Below, piece by piece: positions 8,481 to 15,888 of a stretch of 64,000 nt of DNA. How positions within the stretch are numbered: the first letter of the stretch is position 1; each line of letters starts with the position of its first letter. The DNA comes from an uncultured Neglectibacter sp. Lineage in GTDB: Bacteria; Bacillota; Clostridia; Oscillospirales; Acutalibacteraceae. The stretch lies in NCBI GenBank assembly GCA_904419785.1, contig CAJFSY010000002.1, positions 1 through 64,000 on the forward strand. Reading direction: 5' to 3'. The notes under the pieces are model-generated. The model had not been told where the DNA came from. It was given only the letters and a program-made list of their open reading frames with translations, and searched no databases. A program made the position numbers and the translations under genes.

Positions 8481-8537
8481 GCAAAGTTTGCTTGACACTT
8501 TTTGCAAAGCAAACTATACTAAAATTGCAAAGTAAAC
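8481..8537 (+). promoter_or_regulatory. Promoter with three 23-bp-spaced operator repeats
   Basis: TTGACA (8492-8497) and TATACT (8515-8520) are 17 bases apart. Three 11-mers overlie this promoter: GCAAAGTTTGC (8481), GCAAAGCAAAC (8504) and GCAAAGTAAAC (8527). They begin exactly 23 bases apart and lie before the -35, in the spacer, and at the transcription start. AGTTTGC (8485-8491) and GCAAACT (8509-8515) also form a dyad around the -35. This layout suggests cooperative autorepression by the XRE protein encoded just downstream. Confidence 0.75.
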
Positions 8538-8563
8538 TTATCAAATGGAAAGGGGGCGTCGTT

Positions 8564-8800
8564 ATAAAGACCAGGATACCAGAACTGCGCCGGGAGCGTA
8601 AGCTTTCCCAGGAAGAACTGGCCCGGGCGGTGGGCACCACCCGGCAGACCATCACTTCTATAGAGGTGGGAAGGTATACGGCGTCGCTGCCCTTGGCGTT
8701 TAAAATCGCCCGCTATTTTGGATTGACCATTGAAGAAGTATTCGATTTTTCAGAGCTGGAGGGAGAGGTGCACAGTGGAAGAATATCGGGAACGCATTAA
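8564..8800 (+). CDS. XRE-family HTH regulator with a non-canonical start
   Basis: 78-residue DNA-binding protein. KTRIPELRRERKLSQEELA and GTTRQTITSIEVGRY form the helix-turn-helix, followed by LPLAFKIARYFGLTIEEVF, the signature of small Xre/Cro repressors of Firmicutes. The position where relatives start is an ATA codon here (8564), preceded at ideal distance by GGAAAGGGGG. The only in-frame ATG/GTG/TTG upstream are the TTG at 8492, inside the -35 box, and the TTG at 8525, next to the transcription start. Initiation is therefore probably at ATA, or the base was read wrongly. The 3' end overlaps the next gene by 26 bases, implying coupled translation. Confidence 0.85.
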   Translation: MKTRIPELRRERKLSQEELARAVGTTRQTITSIEVGRYTASLPLAFKIARYFGLTIEEVFDFSELEGEVHSGRISGTH

Positions 8801-9227
8801 AAGGGAAAATATCTGGCTGCGTATTGGCATTGTGTTAATGTTGATTTTCGATGTAGTGCTGGGCGTTTTTTGGGATGATATTTTTCCAGATCCCCGCACC
8901 ATGACCGACCAGGCAAGATCGATGCAGAGCGTTTTGTTTTTTGGCTTCTGGTTATACTTGATCGTCCGGCTGATGATCAACTGTAAAAAGTTGCGTGATC
9001 CCGATAAGCTGGAAGCGGACAGCCGCCGGCAGAAAGATGAGCGGCGCATCCTGGTGGGGGAGAAAGCCGCAAAGCTTTCTGGGAACCTGATTTTCGCTGG
9101 GCTGATGGTAGCGGTGTTTGTGTCCAGTTTTTATAACATGGCGGTATTCAATACGTTGTATTATACCTTGTGGGCGTACCTTGCGGTGAGGGCTGGATGC
9201 TGGTTGTATTACAGCCGGAAATATTGA
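8775..9227 (+). CDS. Small membrane protein coupled to the XRE regulator
   Basis: 150 residues. It has a charged N-end (EEYRERIKREN), two hydrophobic hairpins (about 14-32 and 48-66, then 93-113 and 120-140) and a charged central loop rich in Arg, Asp and Lys. This resembles the unnamed membrane proteins often encoded after XRE regulators in Firmicutes, possibly of the DUF2178 type. The start is GTG at 8775 with GGAGGGAGAGG upstream, inside the end of the XRE gene. The partner relationship suggests signal sensing or immunity, but the function is unknown. Confidence 0.7.
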   Translation: MEEYRERIKRENIWLRIGIVLMLIFDVVLGVFWDDIFPDPRTMTDQARSMQSVLFFGFWLYLIVRLMINCKKLRDPDKLEADSRRQKDERRILVGEKAAKLSGNLIFAGLMVAVFVSSFYNMAVFNTLYYTLWAYLAVRAGCWLYYSRKY

Positions 9228-9252
9228 CCCTGTGGGGAGGATGTGATACAAT
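9224..9252 (+). promoter_or_regulatory. Promoter of degV-like gene
   Basis: TTGACC (9224-9229) overlaps the stop codon of the upstream gene. A 17-base spacer ends in the extended -10 TGATACAAT (9244-9252). The start of transcription would be near 9259. Confidence 0.7.
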
Positions 9253-9256
9253 GATG

Positions 9257-9296
9257 AAAACGTTCGGCCGGGGAAGTGCCCTGGGGCAAACGTTTT
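9257..9296. promoter_or_regulatory. Inverted repeat at the degV transcription start
   Basis: AAAACGTT (9257-9264) and AACGTTTT (9289-9296) frame a G-rich 24-base centre. It sits at the start of the predicted transcript, so it could be an operator or an mRNA 5' hairpin. A 15-codon frame with a weak ribosome site (ATG at 9251) spans it, but I do not count it as a gene. Confidence 0.4.
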
Positions 9297-9337
9297 GAAA
9301 CGACGGAATCCATGTTTTGAGAAAGAGTGGGGAACAT

Positions 9338-10174
9338 ATGGTTAAGATCGTGACCGACAGTTCTTGTGATATCAGCTTAGAGCGGTGCGCGGAACTGGGC
9401 GTGGAGCTTTTGCCCATCACTGTGAATTTTGGGGAAGAAAGCTACCGTGCCAACCTGGACATTACAAATGAGGAATTCTATGAGAAACTGGCCACCGTTC
9501 AGGAACTTCCCAAGACGGCCCAGATCACCCCGGCCCAGTTCGAGAAGATCTTCCAGCTCTATAAGGAAAGCGGCGACGATGTGGTATGTTTGTTCATCTC
9601 TTCCAAGATGAGCGGTACCCTGCAATCCGCCCGGGTAGCGAAGAACATTTTGGGCGCGGATAATATTCTGCTGCCGGATACGTTGAACGTGACCTTCGCT
9701 TTGGGACTGCTGGTGGAAGAAGCTGTGAAAATGCGGGACGCCGGCATGACAGGAGCTGAGATCGTTACAAAGATCGAAGAGCTGATCCCACGCATCCGTT
9801 TGTTTGCCATGATTGAGGACTTGAAATATTTGAAAATGGGCGGACGGCTTTCGGCTACCAGCGCTTTAGTGGCCAGCATTTTAGGGATCTGCCCCATTAT
9901 CACGTTGAAGGACGGCCTGGTGGAAGTAGTGGGCAAAGCCCGTGGAAAGAAAGCGGCCTTCGCGGCTATCCGCAAATGTGTGGAGAAGGAACCTATCTCC
10001 GCGGATTACTGCGTGACATTGGGCCACGCCAATGTGCCTGAAAACTGTAAGGCTTTTGAAGGTTACATGGAGGACCTGCTGAAAAAGCGGGAGATTCATG
10101 TTTTTTCTATTGGAAGCATTGTGGGCACTCATACCGGTCCTGGCGCCGTAGGGCTGGCTTATATCAAAAAATAA
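9338..10174 (+). CDS. DegV family fatty-acid-binding protein
   Basis: 278 residues, full length for the family. DegV proteins (FakB type) hold a fatty acid so that a kinase (FakA) can phosphorylate it for membrane lipid synthesis. Motifs include MVKIVTDSSCDI at the start, LPITVNFGEESY, FISSKMSGTLQSA and YLKMGGRLSATSALV. It is cytosolic. The ATG at 9338 is preceded by AGTGGGGAAC. No fakA-like kinase is in this window, so the partner must lie elsewhere. Confidence 0.92.
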   Translation: MVKIVTDSSCDISLERCAELGVELLPITVNFGEESYRANLDITNEEFYEKLATVQELPKTAQITPAQFEKIFQLYKESGDDVVCLFISSKMSGTLQSARVAKNILGADNILLPDTLNVTFALGLLVEEAVKMRDAGMTGAEIVTKIEELIPRIRLFAMIEDLKYLKMGGRLSATSALVASILGICPIITLKDGLVEVVGKARGKKAAFAAIRKCVEKEPISADYCVTLGHANVPENCKAFEGYMEDLLKKREIHVFSIGSIVGTHTGPGAVGLAYIKK

Positions 10175-10178
10175 ACGG

Positions 10179-10203
10179 AACGGGCCTCCGGGCCCGTTTT
10201 TTG
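10179..10203 (+). terminator. Terminator after degV-like gene
   Basis: AACGGGCC (10179-10186) pairs with GGCCCGTT (10191-10198) and runs into a six-T tract. Confidence 0.85.
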
Positions 10204-10249
10204 CTATAGGTATGCCGCAGTGGTGACATTTGCAAAAGGAGGCCAAGCT

Positions 10250-10642
10250 GTGGGGAATGGAAAGAAAAAACGGGCAGCGCAGGTAGCGGTGGCGGTTTTG
10301 GCGCTATGTTTGGCGGCGGGGCTGTTGGTTGCTTTGCGGCCTCCCTGTTTGATTTTGAAAACCACAGGTCATTACTGTGGGGCCTGTGGTTTTACCCGCA
10401 TGGTGGAAGAATTGCTGCACGGCCGGGTGGGGGAAGCGTTCCGGCAAAACCCTTATATGTTTGTGGTTGCTCCGTTAGCGGTGGTTTATCTGGCGGGAGA
10501 AGCGGTGTGTTATGTTTTGGAAAAAAAGCCTTTGTGGAAACGAAAAGGGATAAAGATCGCGTTGGCGGCTGTGCTGGCGGTGGGGATTCTGTTCACCGTG
10601 CTGCGGAACCTGCCGGGTTTTAAAATGCTGCGCCCCTTGTAA
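10250..10642 (+). CDS. DUF2752 membrane protein
   Basis: 130 residues. The family signature is visible as CLILKTTGHYCGACGFTRM, then a Gly-Arg turn and a QNPYMF motif, with three hydrophobic helices (about 10-31, 65-85 and 98-117). DUF2752 proteins are small integral membrane proteins of unknown function. The start is GTG at 10250 with AAAGGAGG 7 bases upstream. The glycosyltransferase gene follows 28 bases later, so they probably share a transcript. Confidence 0.85.
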   Translation: MGNGKKKRAAQVAVAVLALCLAAGLLVALRPPCLILKTTGHYCGACGFTRMVEELLHGRVGEAFRQNPYMFVVAPLAVVYLAGEAVCYVLEKKPLWKRKGIKIALAAVLAVGILFTVLRNLPGFKMLRPL

Positions 10643-10670
10643 GCTTTTGGAAAGAAAGGAAGGATGCCCT

Positions 10671-12194
10671 GTGTGGAAGAAGATCGGCTGGCTGGGAGAA
10701 AAACTCTGCTTTGGTTTTGGCGTGTTGTTCGCTTTGATCGTAGTAGTCCAAGCCACGCTTACCGCTTGCCAGGGCGGCGCATATGCTGCTTTGTTCTTTC
10801 TGGGGCTGGGGGGCATGGGCGCTTTAACAGTGGCGGGGCTTCGTTTCCTGCGGCCATTTCCAGCTTTTCCCATAGCGCTGTTTTCTTTGCGGTTTCTTAT
10901 CGCGCTGGGCGTCATCTTGATTTTCGGAGCCCAGCCGGTGCAGGATTTTCAGACCATGTATGAAGCGGCCTGCCAAATTGCCAAGGGCAGCCGGGAATAC
11001 CTGCAAAATGAGTATTTTTACAACTGGGCGTATCAAACGGGCTTCGTGGCGTATGAGGCGGGGGTGATCCGGCTGTTTGGGGAAAATCTTTTGCCGTTAC
11101 AGCTTTTAAACGCTTTGTGGATGGCCGGGACAGGCTGCCTCGTGTATGGGATCGCCAAGAGGTTTCTCTCTGAGACCACAGCTATGACGGTATCCTTGCT
11201 GTACGCCTTGTATCCGGCGCCTTATTTCCTGGCGGCGGTGCTGACCAACCAGCATATCGCCACGTTTTTCTATTATTTGGGCTTTTGGCTGCTGGTTCGG
11301 AAAAAGAAACTTACTTTCGCCGAAGGTATGCTGGCCGGCCTGAGCCTTTCCGTGGGGAACGTGATGCGTCCCTTGGGTGTGGTGATCGTTTTGGCCCTGC
11401 TGTGCTGGGCAGTGGTGCGCATGTGCCGTTGGAAAGGCCAGGGAGTGCTGCGGGCGGGTGGGCTCCTGCTGGCGGCGGCAGTGGTCTATTTCATTTCATC
11501 CGAGTTCTTTTCCTGGCTGGTGCGGACTTCGGGATTGAACCCTGAAGGGCTGAGCAACAACCTGCCTATGTGGAAATTTGTGCTGGGCTTTAATCTGGCA
11601 AGCGGCGGGGCCTGGAACCAAGGGGATTATAACGCTTATTATCTGCTCCCTAGGGGGCAAGCTGGCCCGGAGATGGCGGAAGTGGTGAAAGAACGGATCT
11701 CCTCATTGGGTTTTGCCGGCTTTTTAGAACTGTTCTGGAAAAAGAGCCAGACCATGTGGGGGTCTTTGGAATACCTTTACTGGGGGTTCGGCCACTTGGA
11801 CGGCAACGCCGGGATACTGGGCGGGATCACCTTGTCACAGTGTTTGAACAGCCTCAACTATTTTGACCGTGGCGTGTTTGTGTTGGCGTTCGCTTTAGCA
11901 GCCTGGGCTTTGGCGTTTTATTTTCGGAAAGGCGTCCAGGACGGGGCCAGTCTCCCAGTCATGTTGGGATTTTTATTGTGCGGCTATTACTCGGTGCATT
12001 TGCTGATCGAAGTTCAGGCCAGGTACCGGTATTTCTTGATGCCTGTGGTGTTTCTGCTGGCTGGCGCCGGGGCGGAATGGCTTTTCAGCTGGTGGAAGTC
12101 ATGGCGGGCAAATGGACGCGCGAAAGACAAGCCAGCGGTAGTGCGTATGGGCGCGGCGGTGGAAGAAAACATAAAAAACGGGAAACCCTCTTGA
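10671..12194 (+). CDS. Polytopic glycosyltransferase (GT39/ArnT-like)
   Basis: 507 residues with about 11-12 membrane helices. The first extracytoplasmic loop has an acidic residue in QDFQTMYEAA, as in protein O-mannosyltransferase/ArnT-like enzymes that use a polyprenyl-phosphate sugar donor outside the membrane. Later motifs include YALYPAPYFLAAVLTNQH and a VNVMRP-like GNVMRPLG. The sugar and acceptor are not known. The start is GTG at 10671 with AAAGGAAGG upstream. It probably decorates a surface glycan or protein. Confidence 0.75.
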   Translation: MWKKIGWLGEKLCFGFGVLFALIVVVQATLTACQGGAYAALFFLGLGGMGALTVAGLRFLRPFPAFPIALFSLRFLIALGVILIFGAQPVQDFQTMYEAACQIAKGSREYLQNEYFYNWAYQTGFVAYEAGVIRLFGENLLPLQLLNALWMAGTGCLVYGIAKRFLSETTAMTVSLLYALYPAPYFLAAVLTNQHIATFFYYLGFWLLVRKKKLTFAEGMLAGLSLSVGNVMRPLGVVIVLALLCWAVVRMCRWKGQGVLRAGGLLLAAAVVYFISSEFFSWLVRTSGLNPEGLSNNLPMWKFVLGFNLASGGAWNQGDYNAYYLLPRGQAGPEMAEVVKERISSLGFAGFLELFWKKSQTMWGSLEYLYWGFGHLDGNAGILGGITLSQCLNSLNYFDRGVFVLAFALAAWALAFYFRKGVQDGASLPVMLGFLLCGYYSVHLLIEVQARYRYFLMPVVFLLAGAGAEWLFSWWKSWRANGRAKDKPAVVRMGAAVEENIKNGKPS

Positions 12195-12221
12195 CTTCGA
12201 GTGCGCTTTAACCTTTATAAT
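12191..12221 (+). promoter_or_regulatory. Possible promoter of the aldo/keto reductase
   Basis: TTGACT (12191-12196) and TATAAT (12216-12221) with a 19-base spacer, longer than usual. Both boxes are good, and the downstream ATG is 50 bases away. The -35 box overlaps the stop codon of the upstream gene. Confidence 0.5.
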
Positions 12222-12270
12222 AGATAACAAATCGGAAAAATGCCCGGTTGGGCGAGGAGGAAACAAAGAT

Positions 12271-13398
12271 ATGGCAGAAAAATATTTGGGCGAGAACATC
12301 AAAAAGCTGGGATTTGGCCTGATGCGTCTGCCCATGATCGGCGAAGAGATCGACATGGAACAGACAAAACGTATGGTGGATACTTTTATGGCAAAGGGTT
12401 TCACCTATTTTGACACCGCGTATGTGTATATTGGCGGCAAATCCGAAGTGGCTTTGAAAGAAGCTGTAGTGGACCGCTATCCCCGTGACAGCTTCCAGTG
12501 CGCTACAAAGCTGCCTTTGTGGGACTTGAAAGAGGCCTCTGAAATGGAGAAGGTTTTCCAGGAGTCTCTGGACCGGGCCGGTTTGGAATATTACGATTTC
12601 TATCTGCTCCACGCCATGGACACTGAGCGGGTGCGGAAAGCGGATGAGCTGGGTGCCTGGGACTTTGTGAAAAAGCTGAAAGCCGAAGGTCGTGTTAAGC
12701 ATATCGGTTTTTCCTTCCACGATACTGCCGAGGCCTTGGAGAACATCTTGAAAGCCCATCCGGAAATGGAGTTTGTCCAGTTGCAGATCAACTACGTAGA
12801 CTGGGAAAGCGAAAGCGTCCAGTCTCGGAAATGCTACGAAGTGGCCCGGAAATACAACAAGCCCGTGATCATTATGGAGCCTGTGCGGGGCGGTTCTCTG
12901 GCGATTATGCCTCCCCAGGTGCAGGAAGTGTTCAAATCGGCTGAGCCGAAATTGTCTGTGCCTTCTTGGGCTATCCGTTACTGCGCTTCTCTGGATGGCA
13001 TCATTACCGTGCTGTCCGGCATGTCCACGGAAGAGCAGCTCAACGATAACGTATCCTATATGGAGAACTTCCAGCCGCTGAACGATTCTGAGAAAGCCAC
13101 TGTGCAGAAGGTCGTGGATATCTTGAACAGCCTGCCCACCATTCCCTGCACCGCTTGCAAATATTGTGTGGACGGATGTCCTCAGAAGATCAATATCCCT
13201 GGGGTGTTCAAAGCTATGAACGACCGCACCCTTTACAATAATTTGGTTGCGTCCCAAAACGCTTATGACAACGCCACCAAAGAGGGCGGCAAGGCGGGGG
13301 ACTGCATCCAGTGCGGCGCCTGCGAGGCCCATTGCCCCCAGCATATCGAGATTATCGAAACGCTCAAACAGGCTGCTGAGACTTTTACAAAAAAATAA
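12271..13398 (+). CDS. Aldo/keto reductase with C-terminal 2x[4Fe-4S] domain
   Basis: 375 residues. The TIM-barrel part has the aldo/keto reductase pattern LGFGLMRLP, FDTAYVYIGGKSE, the Lys of CATKLPLW and His of YLLHAMD. The C-end (about 285-375) carries two ferredoxin motifs, CTACKYCVDGCP and CIQCGACEAHCP, for two [4Fe-4S] clusters. Such fused enzymes are common in anaerobic Clostridia and likely reduce a carbonyl compound with ferredoxin or NAD(P)H electrons; the substrate is unknown. GGCGAGGAGGAAA precedes the ATG. It is a single-gene unit ending at a strong terminator. Confidence 0.93.
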   Translation: MAEKYLGENIKKLGFGLMRLPMIGEEIDMEQTKRMVDTFMAKGFTYFDTAYVYIGGKSEVALKEAVVDRYPRDSFQCATKLPLWDLKEASEMEKVFQESLDRAGLEYYDFYLLHAMDTERVRKADELGAWDFVKKLKAEGRVKHIGFSFHDTAEALENILKAHPEMEFVQLQINYVDWESESVQSRKCYEVARKYNKPVIIMEPVRGGSLAIMPPQVQEVFKSAEPKLSVPSWAIRYCASLDGIITVLSGMSTEEQLNDNVSYMENFQPLNDSEKATVQKVVDILNSLPTIPCTACKYCVDGCPQKINIPGVFKAMNDRTLYNNLVASQNAYDNATKEGGKAGDCIQCGACEAHCPQHIEIIETLKQAAETFTKK

Positions 13399-13409
13399 GT
13401 TTCCCCTTA

Positions 13410-13450
13410 AAAAGGGCTTGGACAAAACTTGTCCAAGCCCTTTTGTTTTG
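13410..13450 (+). terminator. Terminator after the aldo/keto reductase
   Basis: Perfect 16-bp stem (13410-13425 with 13429-13444) around a 3-base loop, followed by GTTTTG. Confidence 0.9.
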
Positions 13451-13542
13451 TACTACATCCATCAATTACATGTTGGATGTTGGTTAATAAACGGGCGATT
13501 TTGAAGAAAAATTTATTGAGAAGACAGTTTTTTCCTCAATCT

Positions 13543-13571
13543 TTGCTTTTTTGAAAGCACTGTGATATAAT
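13543..13571 (+). promoter_or_regulatory. Promoter of the surface-polymer operon
   Basis: TTGCTT (13543-13548), 17 bases, and an extended -10 TGATATAAT ending at 13571. It lies about 68 bases before the sugar-phosphate transferase start, in a 240-base gap after the terminator. Confidence 0.65.
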
Positions 13572-13638
13572 ACCCTATAACTATGATTATTTGCGGGTGG
13601 TCAAATGCATCGCTCGTATCTATAAGGACGGTATTGTC

Positions 13639-15069
13639 ATGCACACCATCAAAAAGCTGAAGCGGACCATTGTCTTTGTTTTAAAGCTTGCGCTGTTCGC
13701 ATCTCTGTTTGGCATTTTCTTTGGTATTTTTGGCATCAACAACCCTTGGCTGTTCAACCTTTCCCGGACGACCGGTGTTACCATGGTCACCTTTGTGGTG
13801 CTGGGCGTGGCGCTCATGTCCGTTTATGGCGGTTATGCTATTGGTACGCAGAAGAGCCGTCCCATTGTTCATTCTATGGCGCTGGCCACCATCATCACCG
13901 ACCTGGTGACCCATTTGCAGCTGTCCATCATGAACACCAGCGAGAAGAACAACGCCCATTTTGTCTATGAAACGCCGGAGCGCCTTTTGCTGGTGATCGT
14001 GCTCCAGCTGATAGTGATCGTGTTTTTCGCCTATTTCGGCAACTATATCTATTTCTCTTTGGCGCCGCCGGAACGGTGCTGCGTCATTTCCTCTTCCCGG
14101 CAGAGCCTGGGGCATATCATCCCCAAGATCGACCGTTTCCGCAAGCAGTATGAACTGGATGAGATCATCCGCTATGACGCACCTAACGTGTTGGACGTAA
14201 TTGCCCGCAACGATACGGTGTTCCTATATGATGTGCCGATCAAAGAGCGCAACCAGCTGATCGATTTCTGTTATCAAAAGCAAAAGAATATCTATTATAA
14301 TTTCGAGATGATCGATGTGGTGAGCCAGGGCGCCAAATACGTGACGCTGGATGATAAATCCCTGGTGATGTACACCGCCAAGGACCTGACCATGGAACAG
14401 CGCATTGCCAAACGGCTGATAGACTTGTTCATTTCCATTGTGGGCCTTGTGATCGCCAGCCCTGTGATGCTGGCTTGCGCCATCGCCATCAAAGCGGAGG
14501 ACGGGGGCCATGTATTTTACAAACAAAAGCGGCTGACCAAATATGGCCGGGTGTTTGAGGTGTATAAGTTCCGCACCATGAAAGAGGAAAACTCCATTCA
14601 CAAGTCGGTGACGGAAAACGACGACCGGATCACCAAAGTGGGCAAGTATCTTCGGAAGTTCCGGGTGGACGAGCTGCCCCAGCTTTTGAACATTTTAAAG
14701 GGCGATATGACCGTGGTAGGTCCCCGGCCGGAAATGCTGGAAAACGTGGAGAAATACACGGAAGAGCTGCCGGAGTTCTCTTACCGCCTGCGGATGAAAG
14801 CGGGGCTTACGGGCCTGGCGCAGATCAGCGGCAAGTATAATACTTCTCCCAAGGATAAACTTGTCATGGATTTGATGTATATTGAAAATTACAGCATTTG
14901 GCAGGATGTGAAACTGATTTTCCAAACCATCACCGTATTTTTGAAGGCTTCGGAAAGCACAGAGGCCTTTGGTACGGAGCAGCTGTTTGACTTTGACGAG
15001 GACCGGGAGCGGAACCGGAAAGCCGCCGCTGCGAAAAAGCGGGGCGCTGAAAAAGGAAAGAAAGGGTGA
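13639..15069 (+). CDS. Polyprenyl sugar-phosphate transferase (WbaP/EpsL type)
   Basis: 476 residues. Four N-terminal membrane segments (about 8-32, 44-66, 72-95 and 120-145) precede a Rossmann-like region and a C-terminal catalytic domain. That domain has KRLIDLFISIVGL, YKFRTMK, DELPQLLNILKGDM and VVGPRPE. These enzymes start glycan synthesis by loading a sugar phosphate on undecaprenyl phosphate. The C-tail is basic. The start at 13639 has AAGGACG 8 bases upstream. It is the first gene of a five-gene operon with only 4 bases to the tagA-like gene. Confidence 0.92.
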   Translation: MHTIKKLKRTIVFVLKLALFASLFGIFFGIFGINNPWLFNLSRTTGVTMVTFVVLGVALMSVYGGYAIGTQKSRPIVHSMALATIITDLVTHLQLSIMNTSEKNNAHFVYETPERLLLVIVLQLIVIVFFAYFGNYIYFSLAPPERCCVISSSRQSLGHIIPKIDRFRKQYELDEIIRYDAPNVLDVIARNDTVFLYDVPIKERNQLIDFCYQKQKNIYYNFEMIDVVSQGAKYVTLDDKSLVMYTAKDLTMEQRIAKRLIDLFISIVGLVIASPVMLACAIAIKAEDGGHVFYKQKRLTKYGRVFEVYKFRTMKEENSIHKSVTENDDRITKVGKYLRKFRVDELPQLLNILKGDMTVVGPRPEMLENVEKYTEELPEFSYRLRMKAGLTGLAQISGKYNTSPKDKLVMDLMYIENYSIWQDVKLIFQTITVFLKASESTEAFGTEQLFDFDEDRERNRKAAAAKKRGAEKGKKG

Positions 15070-15073
15070 GCCG

Positions 15074-15808
15074 ATGGCCATCAGAGAATATGTAAAGCGG
15101 GTGTTCCCGGGTACGGCGGAAGAATTCTGCGGTGTGGCGGGGAAGGCCATGCTGGAAGGAAAGCGGCTGTTCGTCATCACAGCAAACCCTGAAATTTTGA
15201 TGCACGCCGGGGAGGACCCGGCGATCGATAAGATGCTGCGGGAGGAATCCACCGCTGTGGTGCCGGACGGAATCAGCGTGGTGAAAGCCATGAACCTGCT
15301 GGGGTTTCCGGCAAAGGAACGCATTACCGGCGTGGACTTGGCGGAGCAGCTTTTGAAGCTGGCGGGCCAGCAAGGGAAGAGCGTCTATCTGCTGGGGGCC
15401 AAAGAAGAAGTGGTCTGTGCCCTGGCTGGGAAGTTGAAAGGGCAATATCCCCAAATGACGGTGGCCTATAAAAACGGTTATGGCAAAGATAAGGACGCCG
15501 ATTTTGAGGAGATTGTCAAAGCTCAGCCGGATCTGGTGCTGGTAGCGTTGGGCGTGCCCGCCCAGGAGTTGCTGATCGCCCGGCATCTGGAGGAGTTTCA
15601 AAAAGGAGTGTTCATTGGGGTGGGGGGCTCGTTCGACGTGCTCAGCGGCAGCAAGCGCCGCGCCCCCGCCTTTTTCGTGCACACCAACACGGAATGGCTG
15701 TACCGTATCCTGCGGGAGCCCTCTCGGTTGGGACGCTTCTACCGCAACAATGTGAAATTTTTGGGCCAAGTCCGGCGGGAAGCCAAAAGCCCTGTCGGAA
15801 AGCCATAG
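15074..15808 (+). CDS. tagA: TagA/WecG-type ManNAc transferase
   Basis: 244 residues, normal for the WecG/TagA/CpsF (GT26) family. It would add N-acetylmannosamine to undecaprenyl-linked GlcNAc at the inner membrane face. The conserved Thr (ITANPE, Thr36) and Asp (VPDGIS, Asp65) match the catalytic pair known in Thermoanaerobacter TagA, and FIGVGGSFDVLSG and the basic C-terminal appendage used for membrane binding are present. It starts 4 bases after the sugar transferase gene. The UDP-ManNAc it needs can be made by the next gene. Confidence 0.9.
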   Translation: MAIREYVKRVFPGTAEEFCGVAGKAMLEGKRLFVITANPEILMHAGEDPAIDKMLREESTAVVPDGISVVKAMNLLGFPAKERITGVDLAEQLLKLAGQQGKSVYLLGAKEEVVCALAGKLKGQYPQMTVAYKNGYGKDKDADFEEIVKAQPDLVLVALGVPAQELLIARHLEEFQKGVFIGVGGSFDVLSGSKRRAPAFFVHTNTEWLYRILREPSRLGRFYRNNVKFLGQVRREAKSPVGKP

Positions 15809-15835
15809 CCCTGTTAGATATTTGTAAGATGTTTG

Positions 15836-15867
15836 TTGACAAGAATTTGAGAAATTCTGAATATAGT
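15836..15867 (+). promoter_or_regulatory. Possible internal promoter with a dyad in its spacer
   Basis: TTGACA (15836-15841) is followed by the perfect inverted repeat GAATTT-GAG-AAATTC (15844-15858) and then GAATAT (17-base spacing) or TATAGT (20-base spacing). The -10 is weak. The dyad could be an operator controlling separate expression of the epimerase gene. Confidence 0.4.
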
Positions 15868-15888
15868 TTACGGGAAGGATTGGATACC

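Noticed and set aside
9251-9298. 15-codon leader peptide gene
   Set aside because: The apparent ribosome site is part of the degV promoter and would not be on the transcript.
12208-13425. 405-residue frame opposite the aldo/keto reductase
   Set aside because: Antisense shadow without support.
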